In this document: positions 33,801 to 42,529 of the stretch, piece by piece
Numbering within the stretch: the first letter of the stretch is position 1
How the letters are laid out: each line of letters opens with the position of its first letter
Assembly: GCF_029714305.1 (NCBI RefSeq)
Contig: NZ_CP121647.1
Coordinates: forward strand, 868,001-932,000
DNA length: 64,000 bases
Source: Bradyrhizobium sp. CB3481
GTDB lineage: Bacteria; Pseudomonadota; Alphaproteobacteria; Rhizobiales; Xanthobacteraceae
Direction: 5' to 3'
Position numbers and translations under genes: made by a program
The notes under the pieces: generated by a model
What the model was told of the DNA's origin: nothing
Database searches by the model: none
What the model saw: the letters and a program-made list of their open reading frames with translations, nothing else

Positions 33801-34781
33801 TTGCCATCCGTCGATGTTCTCGCGCACTTTCGCGACCGCCTCAGCCTACCGCTGATCGCGGCGCCGATGTTTCTCGTCTCCGGTGTCGAGCTCGTGGTCG
33901 CCGCCTGCCGCAACGGTGTGATCGGCTCGTTTCCGACGGTGAATTGCCGTACGACGGAACAACTCGAGCAATGGCTCGGCGAGATCGAGGACCGGCTGCA
34001 GCGGCATGCCGATGCCAGCGGCAAGCAGGCCGCGCCGCTCTGCGCCAACCTGATCGTGCACCGCTCCAACGCGCGCCTGCAGCAGGATCTTGCGGTGCTG
34101 CTGCGGCATCGGCCCGAACTGGTCATTACCTCGGTCGGCTCGCCGGCGCCGGTGATCGGGCCGCTGCACGATGCCGGCGCGCTGGTGTTCGCCGACGTCG
34201 CCTCGATCCGCCATGCCGAACGCGCGATCGCCGCCGGTGCAGACGGGCTGGTGCTGTTGACGGCGGGTGCCGGCGGCCAGACCGGGTGGCTCAATCCTTT
34301 CGCCTTCGTGCGTGCGGTTCGTGCCTTCTTCGATGGGCCGCTGGTGCTGGCCGGCGGCATTGCCGACGGCCATGCCCTTCGCGCCGCCGAGGCGCTCGGC
34401 TGCGAGCTTGCCTATATGGGCACAAAATTCATCGCGACGCGCGAGAGCATGGCGGATATCAGATACAAGCAGATGCTGGCCGCCAGCAGCGCCGACGACG
34501 TCCTGCTGACGTCGGCATTTACGGGGTTGCAGACCAACATGCTGCGTCCCTCGATCGAGCAAGCCGGGCTCGACCCGGATGACCTGCCGACGCGCGGCGC
34601 GATCGATATCGGCAAGGATATCGACATCGGCGCGCGGGAGAACAGTCCCAAGCGCTGGAAGGATATTTGGAGCGCAGGCCACTCCGTCTCCGGCGTGACG
34701 GAGGTGCTCTCTGCCGATGAAATGATCGCGCGCACCCGTACGGAATATCTGGTGGCCGCTGCGCGCATAAGACTCAGCTGA
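33801..34781 (+). CDS. Nitronate monooxygenase paralogue
   Basis: A 326-residue FMN-dependent TIM-barrel protein aligned end to end with the enzyme at 24595: LSLPLIAAPMFLVSGVELVVAACRNGVIGSFPTVN, ADGLVLLTAGAGGQTGWLNPFAFVR and GCELAYMGTKFIATRES. The AGGH loop reads AGGQ here. A TTG at 33801 with GGGAAG upstream gives the family-standard N-terminus; an earlier ATG would add unrelated residues. It is divergent from the acyl-CoA ligase with a 100-base gap, so the two may share control. Confidence 0.82.
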   Translation: MPSVDVLAHFRDRLSLPLIAAPMFLVSGVELVVAACRNGVIGSFPTVNCRTTEQLEQWLGEIEDRLQRHADASGKQAAPLCANLIVHRSNARLQQDLAVLLRHRPELVITSVGSPAPVIGPLHDAGALVFADVASIRHAERAIAAGADGLVLLTAGAGGQTGWLNPFAFVRAVRAFFDGPLVLAGGIADGHALRAAEALGCELAYMGTKFIATRESMADIRYKQMLAASSADDVLLTSAFTGLQTNMLRPSIEQAGLDPDDLPTRGAIDIGKDIDIGARENSPKRWKDIWSAGHSVSGVTEVLSADEMIARTRTEYLVAAARIRLS

Positions 34782-34982
34782 GTGCGTCGGGCTTCACGCC
34801 CCTCATTCATGGCGATTTGCCGGGTTCCCGGCGATCAAGCGCAAATGCCAAGAGAATACCGCTGGAGTGGCAAACTTCCGACACAGGATGGCGGCGAAAA
34901 CGGGCCTTCCGACATGACGCACGCCCGAAGGTGAAACCGTTCCGGTTTTGCCGGCGGGCGCGTTTTATTCGACGAGGCCTTC

Positions 34983-37310
34983 GTGTCGCACAAACTGCTC
35001 TCCTCGATCCTGCTGGTCTTCATCCTGCACGCAGTCCCGGCTTTTGCCGAGCAAGGCGCTGCGCCGCCAACGCCCGCGGCAGGCAATGCCGAGGCGCTGA
35101 CGCCCGATCAGGCGAAGCGGGCGCTTGAGACGCTTTCCGACGACAAGAGGCGCGCGCAAGTGATCGACACGCTGCGTGCGATCGCCAATGCCTCGCCGCA
35201 AGCGCAAGCCGAGCCGAAATCCGCCGTGCCGCTGACCGCCGACAGCCTCGGCGCGCAGCTCCTGCTGATGGTGTCCGAACAGGTCGGCGAGATTTCGCGC
35301 GAGGTCGCCGACCTGGCGCGGACGCTGACGCATTATCGTGCGTTCTATTACTGGTTCCTGCGGACCGCCAACGATCCCTCCGCCTATCAGCAATTGCTCG
35401 ATATCGCCTGGAAGCTGGCGCTGGTGTTTCTCTGCGCCTTCGCTGCCGAGTGGCTGGTGTTCCGCCTCATCAAGCGACCGGTGGCGCTATTGGAAGCGCG
35501 GCTTCCGCAGGCGGCGCAGGCGCCGGTGCAGACATTGGCCTTGGCCGATCCGCCATCGTCCGCGGCCGACGTCGCCGCGGCGCCCGCGCAGCATCGGCGG
35601 CTGCTCAGTCTGGCGCGCACCTGGCAATCGCTGGTCAGGTTGCCTTTCGTCCTCGGACGCCTCGTGCTCGAATTGCTCCCGGTGCTCGCATTCATCGGGA
35701 TCGCGACGATGCTGCTGGGCACCGGGATCGGCGATCTCGCCACCACCCGGCTGGTGATCCTCGCGGTCGTCAACGCCTACGCGCTGTCGCGCGTGCTGAT
35801 CTGCGTCGTGCGGGCGCTGGCCGGGCCCTTCGGCCTGTTTCGTGTTCGCGCCGAAACCGCCGTCTATGTCGAGATATGGGCGCGGCGCATCGTGACAGTC
35901 GCCGTCTCGGGCATCGCCTTCGCCAACGTGGCCTTGTTGCTGGGCCTGCACCGCGCCGGCTATGCCGCCTTGCTGCGCCTTGTGATGCTGGTCGTGCACC
36001 TTTTTGTCGTCGTCGTTATCCTGCAATGCCGAAAGCCAATCGCCGACGCCATCCGCGCACCGGCAGGCCGCAACGGTTTCGCAGCCAGGATACGCAACCG
36101 TGTCGCCGGCCTCTGGCACCTGCTTGCGATCGCGCTCGATCTCGCATTGTGGGCGGTGTGGGCGTTGAACATCCGCAACGGCTACTCGCTGCTGCTGCAA
36201 TATTTCGTCGGCACCGTCGCGGTCGTGCTGATCGCGCGCCTCGCCACCATCCTGGTATTGAGCCTGATCGATCGCGGCTTTCGCATCAGCCCGGATCTGT
36301 TGCGCCGCTTCCCGGGCCTTGAGGCCCGCGCCAATCGCTATCTGCCGCTGCTACGAAACATCGTCTCGGCCGCGATTGCCTTCATCGGCTTCGTCGCACT
36401 CCTCGAGGTCTGGGGCGTCGACGCCATCGTCTGGTTCTATGGCGGGCAGATCGGCAGCCGCTTGCTGTCGGCGGTGGTGACCGTTGGCATCGCGGCGCTG
36501 GCGGCGGCGGCGATCTGGGAGATCAGCAACGCGATGCTGGACCGCAAGATCAATGCGTTGTCGCGCGAGGGCCATTACGCGCGCGCGGCCAGGCTGCGCA
36601 CTTTTCAGCCGATGCTGCGCACGGCGTTGCTATGCGTGATCGTCACCGTCGTGGGCCTAACCGCACTCAGCGAAATCGGCGTCAACGTCGCGCCCTTGCT
36701 CGCCGGCGCCGGCATCGTCGGTATTGCTATCGGCTTCGGTTCGCAGAAGCTGGTGCAGGACCTCATCACCGGATTGTTTCTGCTGCTCGAGAACACCGTC
36801 CAGGTCGGCGACACCGTCACGCTGTCGGGCCTGTCGGGCGTGGTGGAGAACGTCTCCATCCGCACCCTGCGCCTGCGCGCCGGCGACGGCGCGATACATA
36901 TCGTGCCGTTCAGCGCGGTGACGACGATCACCAATTCCAGCCGCGGCGCCGGCAACGCCGCCGTCAGCGTCAACGTCTCCTACAAGGAAGACACCGACCG
37001 CGCCGGCCAGATCCTCAAGGACATCGTCGCCGAGATGCGCCGCGAGGCGGAGTACCAACACCTGATCCGCGGCGATCTCGAATTGTGGGGCGTCGACAAG
37101 GTTGACGGCTCGATGGCCTCGATCGTTGGCCAGATCCGCTGCACCGATGCCGGCCGTTGGCCGGTGCAGCGGGAGTTCAACCGCCGCATGAAGCGGCGAT
37201 TCCAGGAGTGCGGCGTGGAGATCGCGCCCGGCAGTCAAACCATTCTGATGCAAGTGCCGGCGCCTGCCGAGATCGCTCCGGATGCAATGCCGAGGCGGGC
37301 GGCCGGCTAG
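34983..37310 (+). CDS. Large mechanosensitive channel of the MscS family
   Basis: A 775-residue protein with a GTG start and a signal peptide (LLVFILHAVPAFAEQ). After a periplasmic region of about 95 residues there are roughly ten hydrophobic helices between 120 and 560. The MscS core comes near residue 565: the glycine/alanine-rich pore helix LAGAGIVGIAIGFGSQKLVQDLITGLFLLLENTVQVGD and the beta domain VVENVSIRTLRLRAGDGAIHIVPFSAVTTITNSS. This resembles MscK/MscM-like channels that relieve osmotic down-shock. It stands alone. Confidence 0.88.
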   Translation: MSHKLLSSILLVFILHAVPAFAEQGAAPPTPAAGNAEALTPDQAKRALETLSDDKRRAQVIDTLRAIANASPQAQAEPKSAVPLTADSLGAQLLLMVSEQVGEISREVADLARTLTHYRAFYYWFLRTANDPSAYQQLLDIAWKLALVFLCAFAAEWLVFRLIKRPVALLEARLPQAAQAPVQTLALADPPSSAADVAAAPAQHRRLLSLARTWQSLVRLPFVLGRLVLELLPVLAFIGIATMLLGTGIGDLATTRLVILAVVNAYALSRVLICVVRALAGPFGLFRVRAETAVYVEIWARRIVTVAVSGIAFANVALLLGLHRAGYAALLRLVMLVVHLFVVVVILQCRKPIADAIRAPAGRNGFAARIRNRVAGLWHLLAIALDLALWAVWALNIRNGYSLLLQYFVGTVAVVLIARLATILVLSLIDRGFRISPDLLRRFPGLEARANRYLPLLRNIVSAAIAFIGFVALLEVWGVDAIVWFYGGQIGSRLLSAVVTVGIAALAAAAIWEISNAMLDRKINALSREGHYARAARLRTFQPMLRTALLCVIVTVVGLTALSEIGVNVAPLLAGAGIVGIAIGFGSQKLVQDLITGLFLLLENTVQVGDTVTLSGLSGVVENVSIRTLRLRAGDGAIHIVPFSAVTTITNSSRGAGNAAVSVNVSYKEDTDRAGQILKDIVAEMRREAEYQHLIRGDLELWGVDKVDGSMASIVGQIRCTDAGRWPVQREFNRRMKRRFQECGVEIAPGSQTILMQVPAPAEIAPDAMPRRAAG

Positions 37311-37768
37311 GCGATGTACCATAAAGCCGTGGATGTCCGCTTCTGGCGGCCAAACGGAAATCTTACGATCAGTTAGAGCATTACCGCTTGTGGACCCAAA
37401 CCGGAAACGCGCTTGTCAGTGGGCGCATATTTGCAACGGGAAACTAAGAAGATGCGCAATCGGAACGCGGCCCGTCGCCGCGCGAACGCTGCTTGCGCTA
37501 CCAGACATCTAGCGGGGCGGCTCGTTGCAAAGCGCGCAATCTTTGCTATGCGAAACTTTTTGTTTAGTGACCGTTGTGCAATGCAGTGATGAGTATAGAC
37601 GCACTGAGAATGACAGAAACTTAATGTTTTGACTCTGGCGCTTTTGAGGCTGGACCATATTTCGTTATCACCGACCGGATATATCGGCAGAACCGTTCGG
37701 TACTTGCCTTTCACCAATGATAAGACCGCCGGTCGCACTCAGCGAACCTCGATAGTTAGAGGTAGCGC
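37311..37768. other. 458-base intergenic region, no gene recognised
   Basis: It is clearly richer in A and T than the flanking MscS gene. Contains GCTTGTGGACCCAAACCGGAAACGC-like text (37388 onward) that resembles decayed repeat sequence. No RNA gene or convincing ORF is visible. It marks the left edge of the accessory-looking segment that runs to about 40 kb. Confidence 0.5.
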
Positions 37769-37969
37769 ATGACGAAGCGTCGCCGTTTCAAACAAACAAC
37801 CTGTCTTAAAGACCGCCTTGCAAACGAGGCGAAGATGTTGCGCAAGCAGGCTCAGAATACTCCGCCGGGATTTGACCGCGATCTCCTGATCCGTAAAGCC
37901 CGACGGCCCGAGGCGGCTTCACAAATGGTCGAATGGCTAACGTCGGCTCCCAAGCATAGGACTAAATAG
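37769..37969 (+). CDS. Small basic protein of unknown function
   Basis: A 66-residue protein rich in Lys and Arg (MTKRRRFKQTTCLKDRLANE at its start), preceded by GAGGT. Small proteins with a closely similar pattern (DRLA..A..LR..A...PPG..RD.L.RKARQ.E.A..M..WL.S) are, to my knowledge, frequent in Bradyrhizobium and occur in several copies. Only two bases separate it from the next ORF, so the pair is probably cotranscribed. Confidence 0.7.
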   Translation: MTKRRRFKQTTCLKDRLANEAKMLRKQAQNTPPGFDRDLLIRKARRPEAASQMVEWLTSAPKHRTK

Positions 37970-37971
37970 AA

Positions 37972-38199
37972 ATGGCTATTTATCGCTTGTTAGAGAACTC
38001 TGCCCTAGGGCTAGGGCCGAAACAGGTTAACCGCATCATTGAGGCGTATGAGCAAACGCTGCATACCCTCTGCGTCAAGGACCGAGACGATCCTCTAACG
38101 GAGATGATTGCGACGAAGATTATCAAGATTGCGCAAACTGGTGTCGATGATGCGGCGCAGCTTTCGGCTCAAGCGATCAAAGAACTGGAGATGCGCTAA
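37972..38199 (+). CDS. Small hypothetical protein
   Basis: A 75-residue mostly helical protein (MAIYRLLENSALGLGPKQVN at the start, LTEMIATKIIKIAQTGVDDAAQL later). No known domain was recognised. It follows the previous ORF by 2 bases and precedes another small ORF with a strong ribosome-binding site, so all three look like one short transcription unit. Confidence 0.65.
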   Translation: MAIYRLLENSALGLGPKQVNRIIEAYEQTLHTLCVKDRDDPLTEMIATKIIKIAQTGVDDAAQLSAQAIKELEMR

Positions 38200-38240
38200 A
38201 CAGCGCAGTCAGCGACTGCGTTTTTTGGAGGAGCGTTACA

Positions 38241-38477
38241 ATGGCGGAATATCGTGTCAACCTCATGGGCTCAGACGGCCGTTTCGAGAGCTCCCGCACC
38301 TTCGTCTGCGACACGGATGAAAACGCGATTGTGTGGGCAAAGGAGATGGCGGGCGAACGGCCTGCGGAACTTTGGATCGGGTCGCGATTGGTGCAGCACC
38401 TCGGCCCAACTGTCCAAGAAGAAGCCGTCAGCCATGAAGTTCATGAAGGTCGCTTGACGCCAAAGGATAAGACATAA
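38241..38477 (+). CDS. Small hypothetical protein
   Basis: A 78-residue protein with a strong GGAGGAG site 7 bases before the ATG. The pattern MAEYRVNLMGSDGRFESS, then DENAIVWAKEMAGERPAELWIGSRLVQHL, suggests a small alpha/beta fold common among bradyrhizobial hypothetical proteins. Function unknown. Confidence 0.7.
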   Translation: MAEYRVNLMGSDGRFESSRTFVCDTDENAIVWAKEMAGERPAELWIGSRLVQHLGPTVQEEAVSHEVHEGRLTPKDKT

Positions 38478-39039
38478 TGCTGTCAGTCATTTCGACACTA
38501 GTCCGCTAATGGCCCAAGCAGAACGGCGCCTAAGCCGTTGTCCTGTCCGCTGATAGAGGCAGACCGGACGCCGGTCCATGCTCGTCTCGACCGCCGCTCG
38601 TGGACCCGAAGCGGACATGCGTTCGCCGATACTCTCGCTGCGATCTCCGTAATTCCGGGCGCTTAGAATTCACTTTGGAATTACAAAGTACCGAACGGCA
38701 AACAGAATGTTACCGTCGGTGAGCGGTCACCAACTATGAACAGCTGAGAGCCCGTCATTCTGGTACGATTGCTGGATAATTTCGTGAGCCTTGCGTACGA
38801 GAAGCATCAAACGGCAGCGTAATAGTTGCTCGTGGCGGTCTCGCATAGTTTGTTTACCAAACGCCACAAATCACCAGAAACCACGTCGCCTAACTCGGGC
38901 TCAAGAAGTTTCACGCATGCTCTTCGAAGGGCAGGCGGGGAAGTGGCCTGTTCTTGCGACTGATCGTGATCTTCGTCTGCGGTCATGTCGAAAATGCATT
39001 TGAAGGGATGGGAGTTCTCGCAGTTTAGTGGGGGGTGAA
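38478..39039. other. 562-base intergenic region with decayed repeat-like sequence
   Basis: No credible gene. Around 38540-38630 are GTCCGCTGATAGAGG and CTCGTGGACCCGAAGCGGAC segments that resemble the sequence between 39913 and 40066 (GGCCCGAAGGGGACCGCCGATG and GTCCGCTATT). This looks like relic, repeat-derived DNA. Base composition is lower in G+C than the core genes. Confidence 0.45.
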
Positions 39040-39912
39040 ATGAAAGTGACGCAGCTCTACTGTGTTCGCCACTTGCCTGCCGTTACTTGCAGTCTTGTCG
39101 GCGTGGCATTGCTGGCGATCGGCGCGAACGCAGTGTTGGACCTAAACACCTCGGAAGCTGCAAAGGTGGTGTCTGCCCCGGAAAGAGCACGCGCTCTCCA
39201 GCTCGCGCTCATCATCGGCAATGGCAATTATCCTGATGCCGCCGAGCCGCTAAGCCAACCCATCAACGACGCAAGCGGTCTGGCGTATGCAATGCGCCGC
39301 CACGGATTCGATGTCGATGTGGTGGAGGACGCCACCAAGGCAGATATGGCTCGCGCGGTCGAGCGGTTAAAATCCAGGATCATTCCCGGATCTGTCGTGA
39401 TGCTGTTTTTCGGCGGCTATGGGGTGCAGTCCCGCCACGAAACCTACATGATCCCGACCGATGCAGTGATCTGGACGGAAGGTGATGTACGCCACGAGGG
39501 TATGTCTGTCGAAACCCTTCTCCACGCAGTTAAGGAGCGGGGCGCTCGCGCCACGTTGGCCGTCATCGACGCCTCGCGACGCAATCCCTATGAACGCCGT
39601 TTCCGCTCCTACTCCCACGGGCTTGCGCCAGTCAACGCGCCCGACAATGCGCTCATCATCTCGTCCAATACGCCCGGCAAGGTCGCCGATGACACGAAGG
39701 GCGAGCACAGTGTGCTCGTTACTGAGTTGCTCAACGAGCTCAATGCCCCCGTTAGCGCTGAAGGCGTCTTCAACAAGACCCGTGTCGCCGTCTTTCGCGC
39801 CTCCAATGGCGCGCAGATGCCGTCGGTATCCTCCTCGCTCTTGGAGGACGTGCACTTCAGTCGCGGCAATGATCCCGATTTGACGACGGCGTCCATCACG
39901 CCGACGGAGTAA
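39040..39912 (+). CDS. Caspase-fold (peptidase C14) protein lacking the catalytic dyad
   Basis: A 290-residue protein from the ATG at 39040 (GGGGGG upstream), with an N-terminal membrane anchor or signal (SLVGVALLAIGANAVLDL). The p20-like core runs from RALQLALIIGNGNYP (about 51-65) through INDASGLAYAMRRHGFDVDVVEDATK to about 180. Where active metacaspases have SGHG and DACR, this protein has FFGGYGVQ (Tyr127) and VIDASRRNPY (Ser179). Both catalytic residues are therefore replaced, giving the YS type. It is probably a pseudo-protease with binding or regulatory roles. It stands alone in a segment of atypical composition. Confidence 0.82.
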   Translation: MKVTQLYCVRHLPAVTCSLVGVALLAIGANAVLDLNTSEAAKVVSAPERARALQLALIIGNGNYPDAAEPLSQPINDASGLAYAMRRHGFDVDVVEDATKADMARAVERLKSRIIPGSVVMLFFGGYGVQSRHETYMIPTDAVIWTEGDVRHEGMSVETLLHAVKERGARATLAVIDASRRNPYERRFRSYSHGLAPVNAPDNALIISSNTPGKVADDTKGEHSVLVTELLNELNAPVSAEGVFNKTRVAVFRASNGAQMPSVSSSLLEDVHFSRGNDPDLTTASITPTE

Positions 39913-40066
39913 TGACCCGCAGGGGTCAGTCATGGCCACTATTGGCCCGAAGGGGACCGCCGATGACGTCCGCTATTGCGCCGCTATCAGGGCAAAGCGG
40001 ACTTCATATGCGCTCTGACTGCGGCGCGGGTTTTGAGCACACGCCTCAGTTTGGGCTATCCGTATC

Positions 40067-41515
40067 TCAGCGCATGATCCGTCCCAGGATGCGTGCGGCC
40101 CGATCGATCTCCTGGTCATTCCACGCCGCGAAGCCGAGAAACAGGCCTCGCTCGCTGGTCTTGTGGTACAGCATTTTTGTCAGCGCCCGGCTGACGACGC
40201 CGGCCTCGAGCAGCCGCGCGGCCAGTTGCTGATCGTTGGTTTGGGGCCGGCACCTTGCCAATAGCTGCATGCCGCCGGCCGGCGCTTCGACGGCGAGGCG
40301 GTCGCCGGCCTCGGCGGCGAGCGCCTGCAGCATGCGATCGCGGCGTCCCTTGTAGAGGCGCGTCATCCTTCTGATGTGACCGAGATAGGCGCCCGCGCTG
40401 ATGAAGTCGGCCAGCGCATCCTGCATCGTGACCGGCGTCAATATTCCCATGTGGCGCTGCGCGAGCTCGAAGACATCAATCAGCGCTTCGGGCACGACGA
40501 CATAGCCGATGCGAATGTCCGCATAGGTCGCCTTCGAGAAGGTGCCGAGATGGAACACGCGCTGTGACGGTGCGAGCCCCTGCAGCGCCGCCACCGGGCG
40601 GGCCTCATAATGGAACTCGCCGTCATAGTCGTCCTCGATGATGCAGGCGCCCGCTGTCTCTGCAAAGCGAAGCAGTTCGAGGCGGCGGCCGACCGGCATC
40701 AGCCGCCCGGTCGGGTACTGGTGCGACGGGGTGACGAAGATCAGCCGGGGCGTTTGCTTGTGCGGGGAAATGACCATGCCTTGCGAGTCGAGCGGGATGG
40801 CCGAGAGGATGGCGCCGGCGGCCTCAAATGCCACGTTGGCGCCGGCGTAACCGGGGCTCTCGACCCAGGCATGATCACCCGATTCGAGTAGCGCGTTAGC
40901 GACCAGCATCAGGCCGGCTTGCGCCGTGGGCACGAACAGGATCTGGCTGGCTTTGGCCTTGATTCCGCGATGAACCACGAGATGCCTGAGCAGGGCTTGC
41001 TGCAGCGGCGGATGGTTGATGGGGCGATCGCGGCGCAGCGGCGCGTTCCGCGCCGCGCGACGCAGGCAGCGGCTCCACTCGTCGTGCGGAAATTCGCGTT
41101 CGTCCGCCAGTCCGGGCTGAAACGGCCGGGGCCGCTCCTTGTGAATCGGCGGCCAGACCGACCGCTGAAGGCTGCTTGCCCAGGCCGACAGGTTTATCCG
41201 TTCGCTCCCCGCACGATTGTTTCTGTTTCGCGGCGGGCTCTTGCGCCGGTCGAGCGACAGGCCTTCCGCTACGACCGGCCGGCGTCCGGCGGAAAGGGTG
41301 AGATAGCCTTCCGCCGCCAATTGCTCGATCGCGAATGAGACGGTGTTCCGCGACAGGCCGAGCGATTGCGCCAGCTGACGGCTCGACGGCATGCGCTGGC
41401 CGGGCGCGAGGCGGCCCGTGGCGATCAGGCGCCGCAACTGGTCGGTGAGCTGGCGCGTCAGCGTCTCATCGCCGTCGCGCGCCAGATGCAGCATGCCGGG
41501 CAGCAGGTCGTCCAT
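40067..41515 (-). CDS. MocR/PdxR-type regulator (GntR helix-turn-helix fused to aminotransferase domain)
   Basis: A 482-residue fusion. Residues 15-80 form a GntR winged helix (LTRQLTDQLRRLIATGRLAPGQRMPSSRQLAQSLGLSRNTVSFAIEQL). From about 120 it is a fold-type I PLP domain with TPSHQYPTG, IIEDDYDGEFHYEA and the PLP lysine in LGTFSKATYADIRIGYVV. Such proteins sense PLP or amino-acid adducts and usually control a divergent gene. Here the divergent gene is an EamA transporter, and repeated AACTGG motifs lie between them. Confidence 0.9.
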   Translation of the reverse strand: MDDLLPGMLHLARDGDETLTRQLTDQLRRLIATGRLAPGQRMPSSRQLAQSLGLSRNTVSFAIEQLAAEGYLTLSAGRRPVVAEGLSLDRRKSPPRNRNNRAGSERINLSAWASSLQRSVWPPIHKERPRPFQPGLADEREFPHDEWSRCLRRAARNAPLRRDRPINHPPLQQALLRHLVVHRGIKAKASQILFVPTAQAGLMLVANALLESGDHAWVESPGYAGANVAFEAAGAILSAIPLDSQGMVISPHKQTPRLIFVTPSHQYPTGRLMPVGRRLELLRFAETAGACIIEDDYDGEFHYEARPVAALQGLAPSQRVFHLGTFSKATYADIRIGYVVVPEALIDVFELAQRHMGILTPVTMQDALADFISAGAYLGHIRRMTRLYKGRRDRMLQALAAEAGDRLAVEAPAGGMQLLARCRPQTNDQQLAARLLEAGVVSRALTKMLYHKTSERGLFLGFAAWNDQEIDRAARILGRIMR

Positions 41516-41564
41516 AACTGGCTCTAATAAATCGTAGAAACTGGTTCTTTCATTAGGGCCAGTT
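41516..41564. promoter_or_regulatory. Candidate MocR operator: AACTGG direct repeats plus inverted copy
   Basis: AACTGGCTC (41516-41524) and AACTGGTTC (41539-41547) are direct repeats 23 bases apart, that is two helical turns, and CCAGTT (41559-41564) is an inverted third copy. They lie between the divergent MocR and EamA genes, next to the MocR start codon. Tandem direct repeats of this kind are the usual sites for MocR proteins. Confidence 0.6.
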
Positions 41565-41611
41565 CAGGGGCTAGGCAATGTGGAAACGCATCAGGACAGG
41601 ACGCATCTGGC

Positions 41612-42529
41612 ATGGCCGGTGGACTTTCAACCCGCGGCGCGGCTGTACTGCTCTCCGGCGTCGTGCTGGCGTGGGGGACGAGCTGGCCGGCGACCAAGAT
41701 GGTCGTGCAGGACGTGCCCCCGCTATGGGCGACCGCGCTGCGCTGCATGATCGCCGCCGCGACGCTGGCGCCGATGCTGTGGGTGCAGGGGCAGTTCATC
41801 ATTCCGAGACGCGGCGACCTGCCGGTCGTGCTCTGCACCTCGCTGCTGCACCTGGTGGCATTTTCGGCGCTGGTCGCGACGGGTCTCCAATTCGTGCCGG
41901 CGGGCAGGGCGATCGTGCTCGGTTACACGACGCCGCTATGGGTCGCGATCGGCGCCGCCGTGTTCCTGTCGGAGCCCCTGACGCGCCGGCGCGCGACCGG
42001 GATCGGCTTCGGTCTGGCCGGGCTCGCCGTCATTTTCAATCCGCAAACGCTGAACTGGAGCGACCGCAACGCGCTGTTCGGCAGCGGCCTGATCCTGCTC
42101 GCGGCTTTCTGCTGGGCGGGCAATATCGTTTACGTCCGGGCCCACAAATGGATCTCGACACCCTTCCAGCTCGTGTTCTGGCAGGTCCTGATGGCGGCCG
42201 CGTTGCTCTCGGCCATGGCGTGGATCACGGAAGGCCCGCCGCGCATCGCGTGGAGCGGCCGCCTTGTCGCCCTGCTGCTCTATGGTGGGATCGTCTGCAC
42301 GGCATTCGCCAATTGGGCGATGACGATGGCGAACCGCAGCCTGCCCGCCGTCACCACGTCGTTATGCCTTCTTGCGACACCGATGTTCGGCATTGTCAGT
42401 GCAGTTGTGATGTTGAACGAGCCGCTCGAGCCGTCGCTGTTTCTGGCAATGTCGCTGATCATCGGCGGCATCGCACTCGGCACCGTCGCAGGCGGATGGC
42501 CGCAAGGGATGCGCGCGAAGGCCGGTTAG
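41612..42529 (+). CDS. EamA-type (DMT superfamily) transporter
   Basis: A 305-residue inner-membrane protein with about ten helices arranged as two EamA repeats: the first begins LLSGVVLAWGTSWPATKMVV, the second GLILLAAFCWAGNIVYVRAHKW. Each contains the typical small-residue pattern. Such proteins export amino acids or other metabolites. The divergent MocR regulator suggests PLP- or amino-acid-linked induction. Its TAG overlaps the stop of the opposite-strand gene (TTAG). Confidence 0.87.
   Translation: MAGGLSTRGAAVLLSGVVLAWGTSWPATKMVVQDVPPLWATALRCMIAAATLAPMLWVQGQFIIPRRGDLPVVLCTSLLHLVAFSALVATGLQFVPAGRAIVLGYTTPLWVAIGAAVFLSEPLTRRRATGIGFGLAGLAVIFNPQTLNWSDRNALFGSGLILLAAFCWAGNIVYVRAHKWISTPFQLVFWQVLMAAALLSAMAWITEGPPRIAWSGRLVALLLYGGIVCTAFANWAMTMANRSLPAVTTSLCLLATPMFGIVSAVVMLNEPLEPSLFLAMSLIIGGIALGTVAGGWPQGMRAKAG

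Noticed and set aside
33701..34360. Long N-terminal extension of the acyl-CoA ligase frame
   Set aside because: Ser/Arg/Cys-rich text antisense to the nitronate monooxygenase gene; the ATG at 33700 has a good ribosome-binding site and the family-standard N-terminus.
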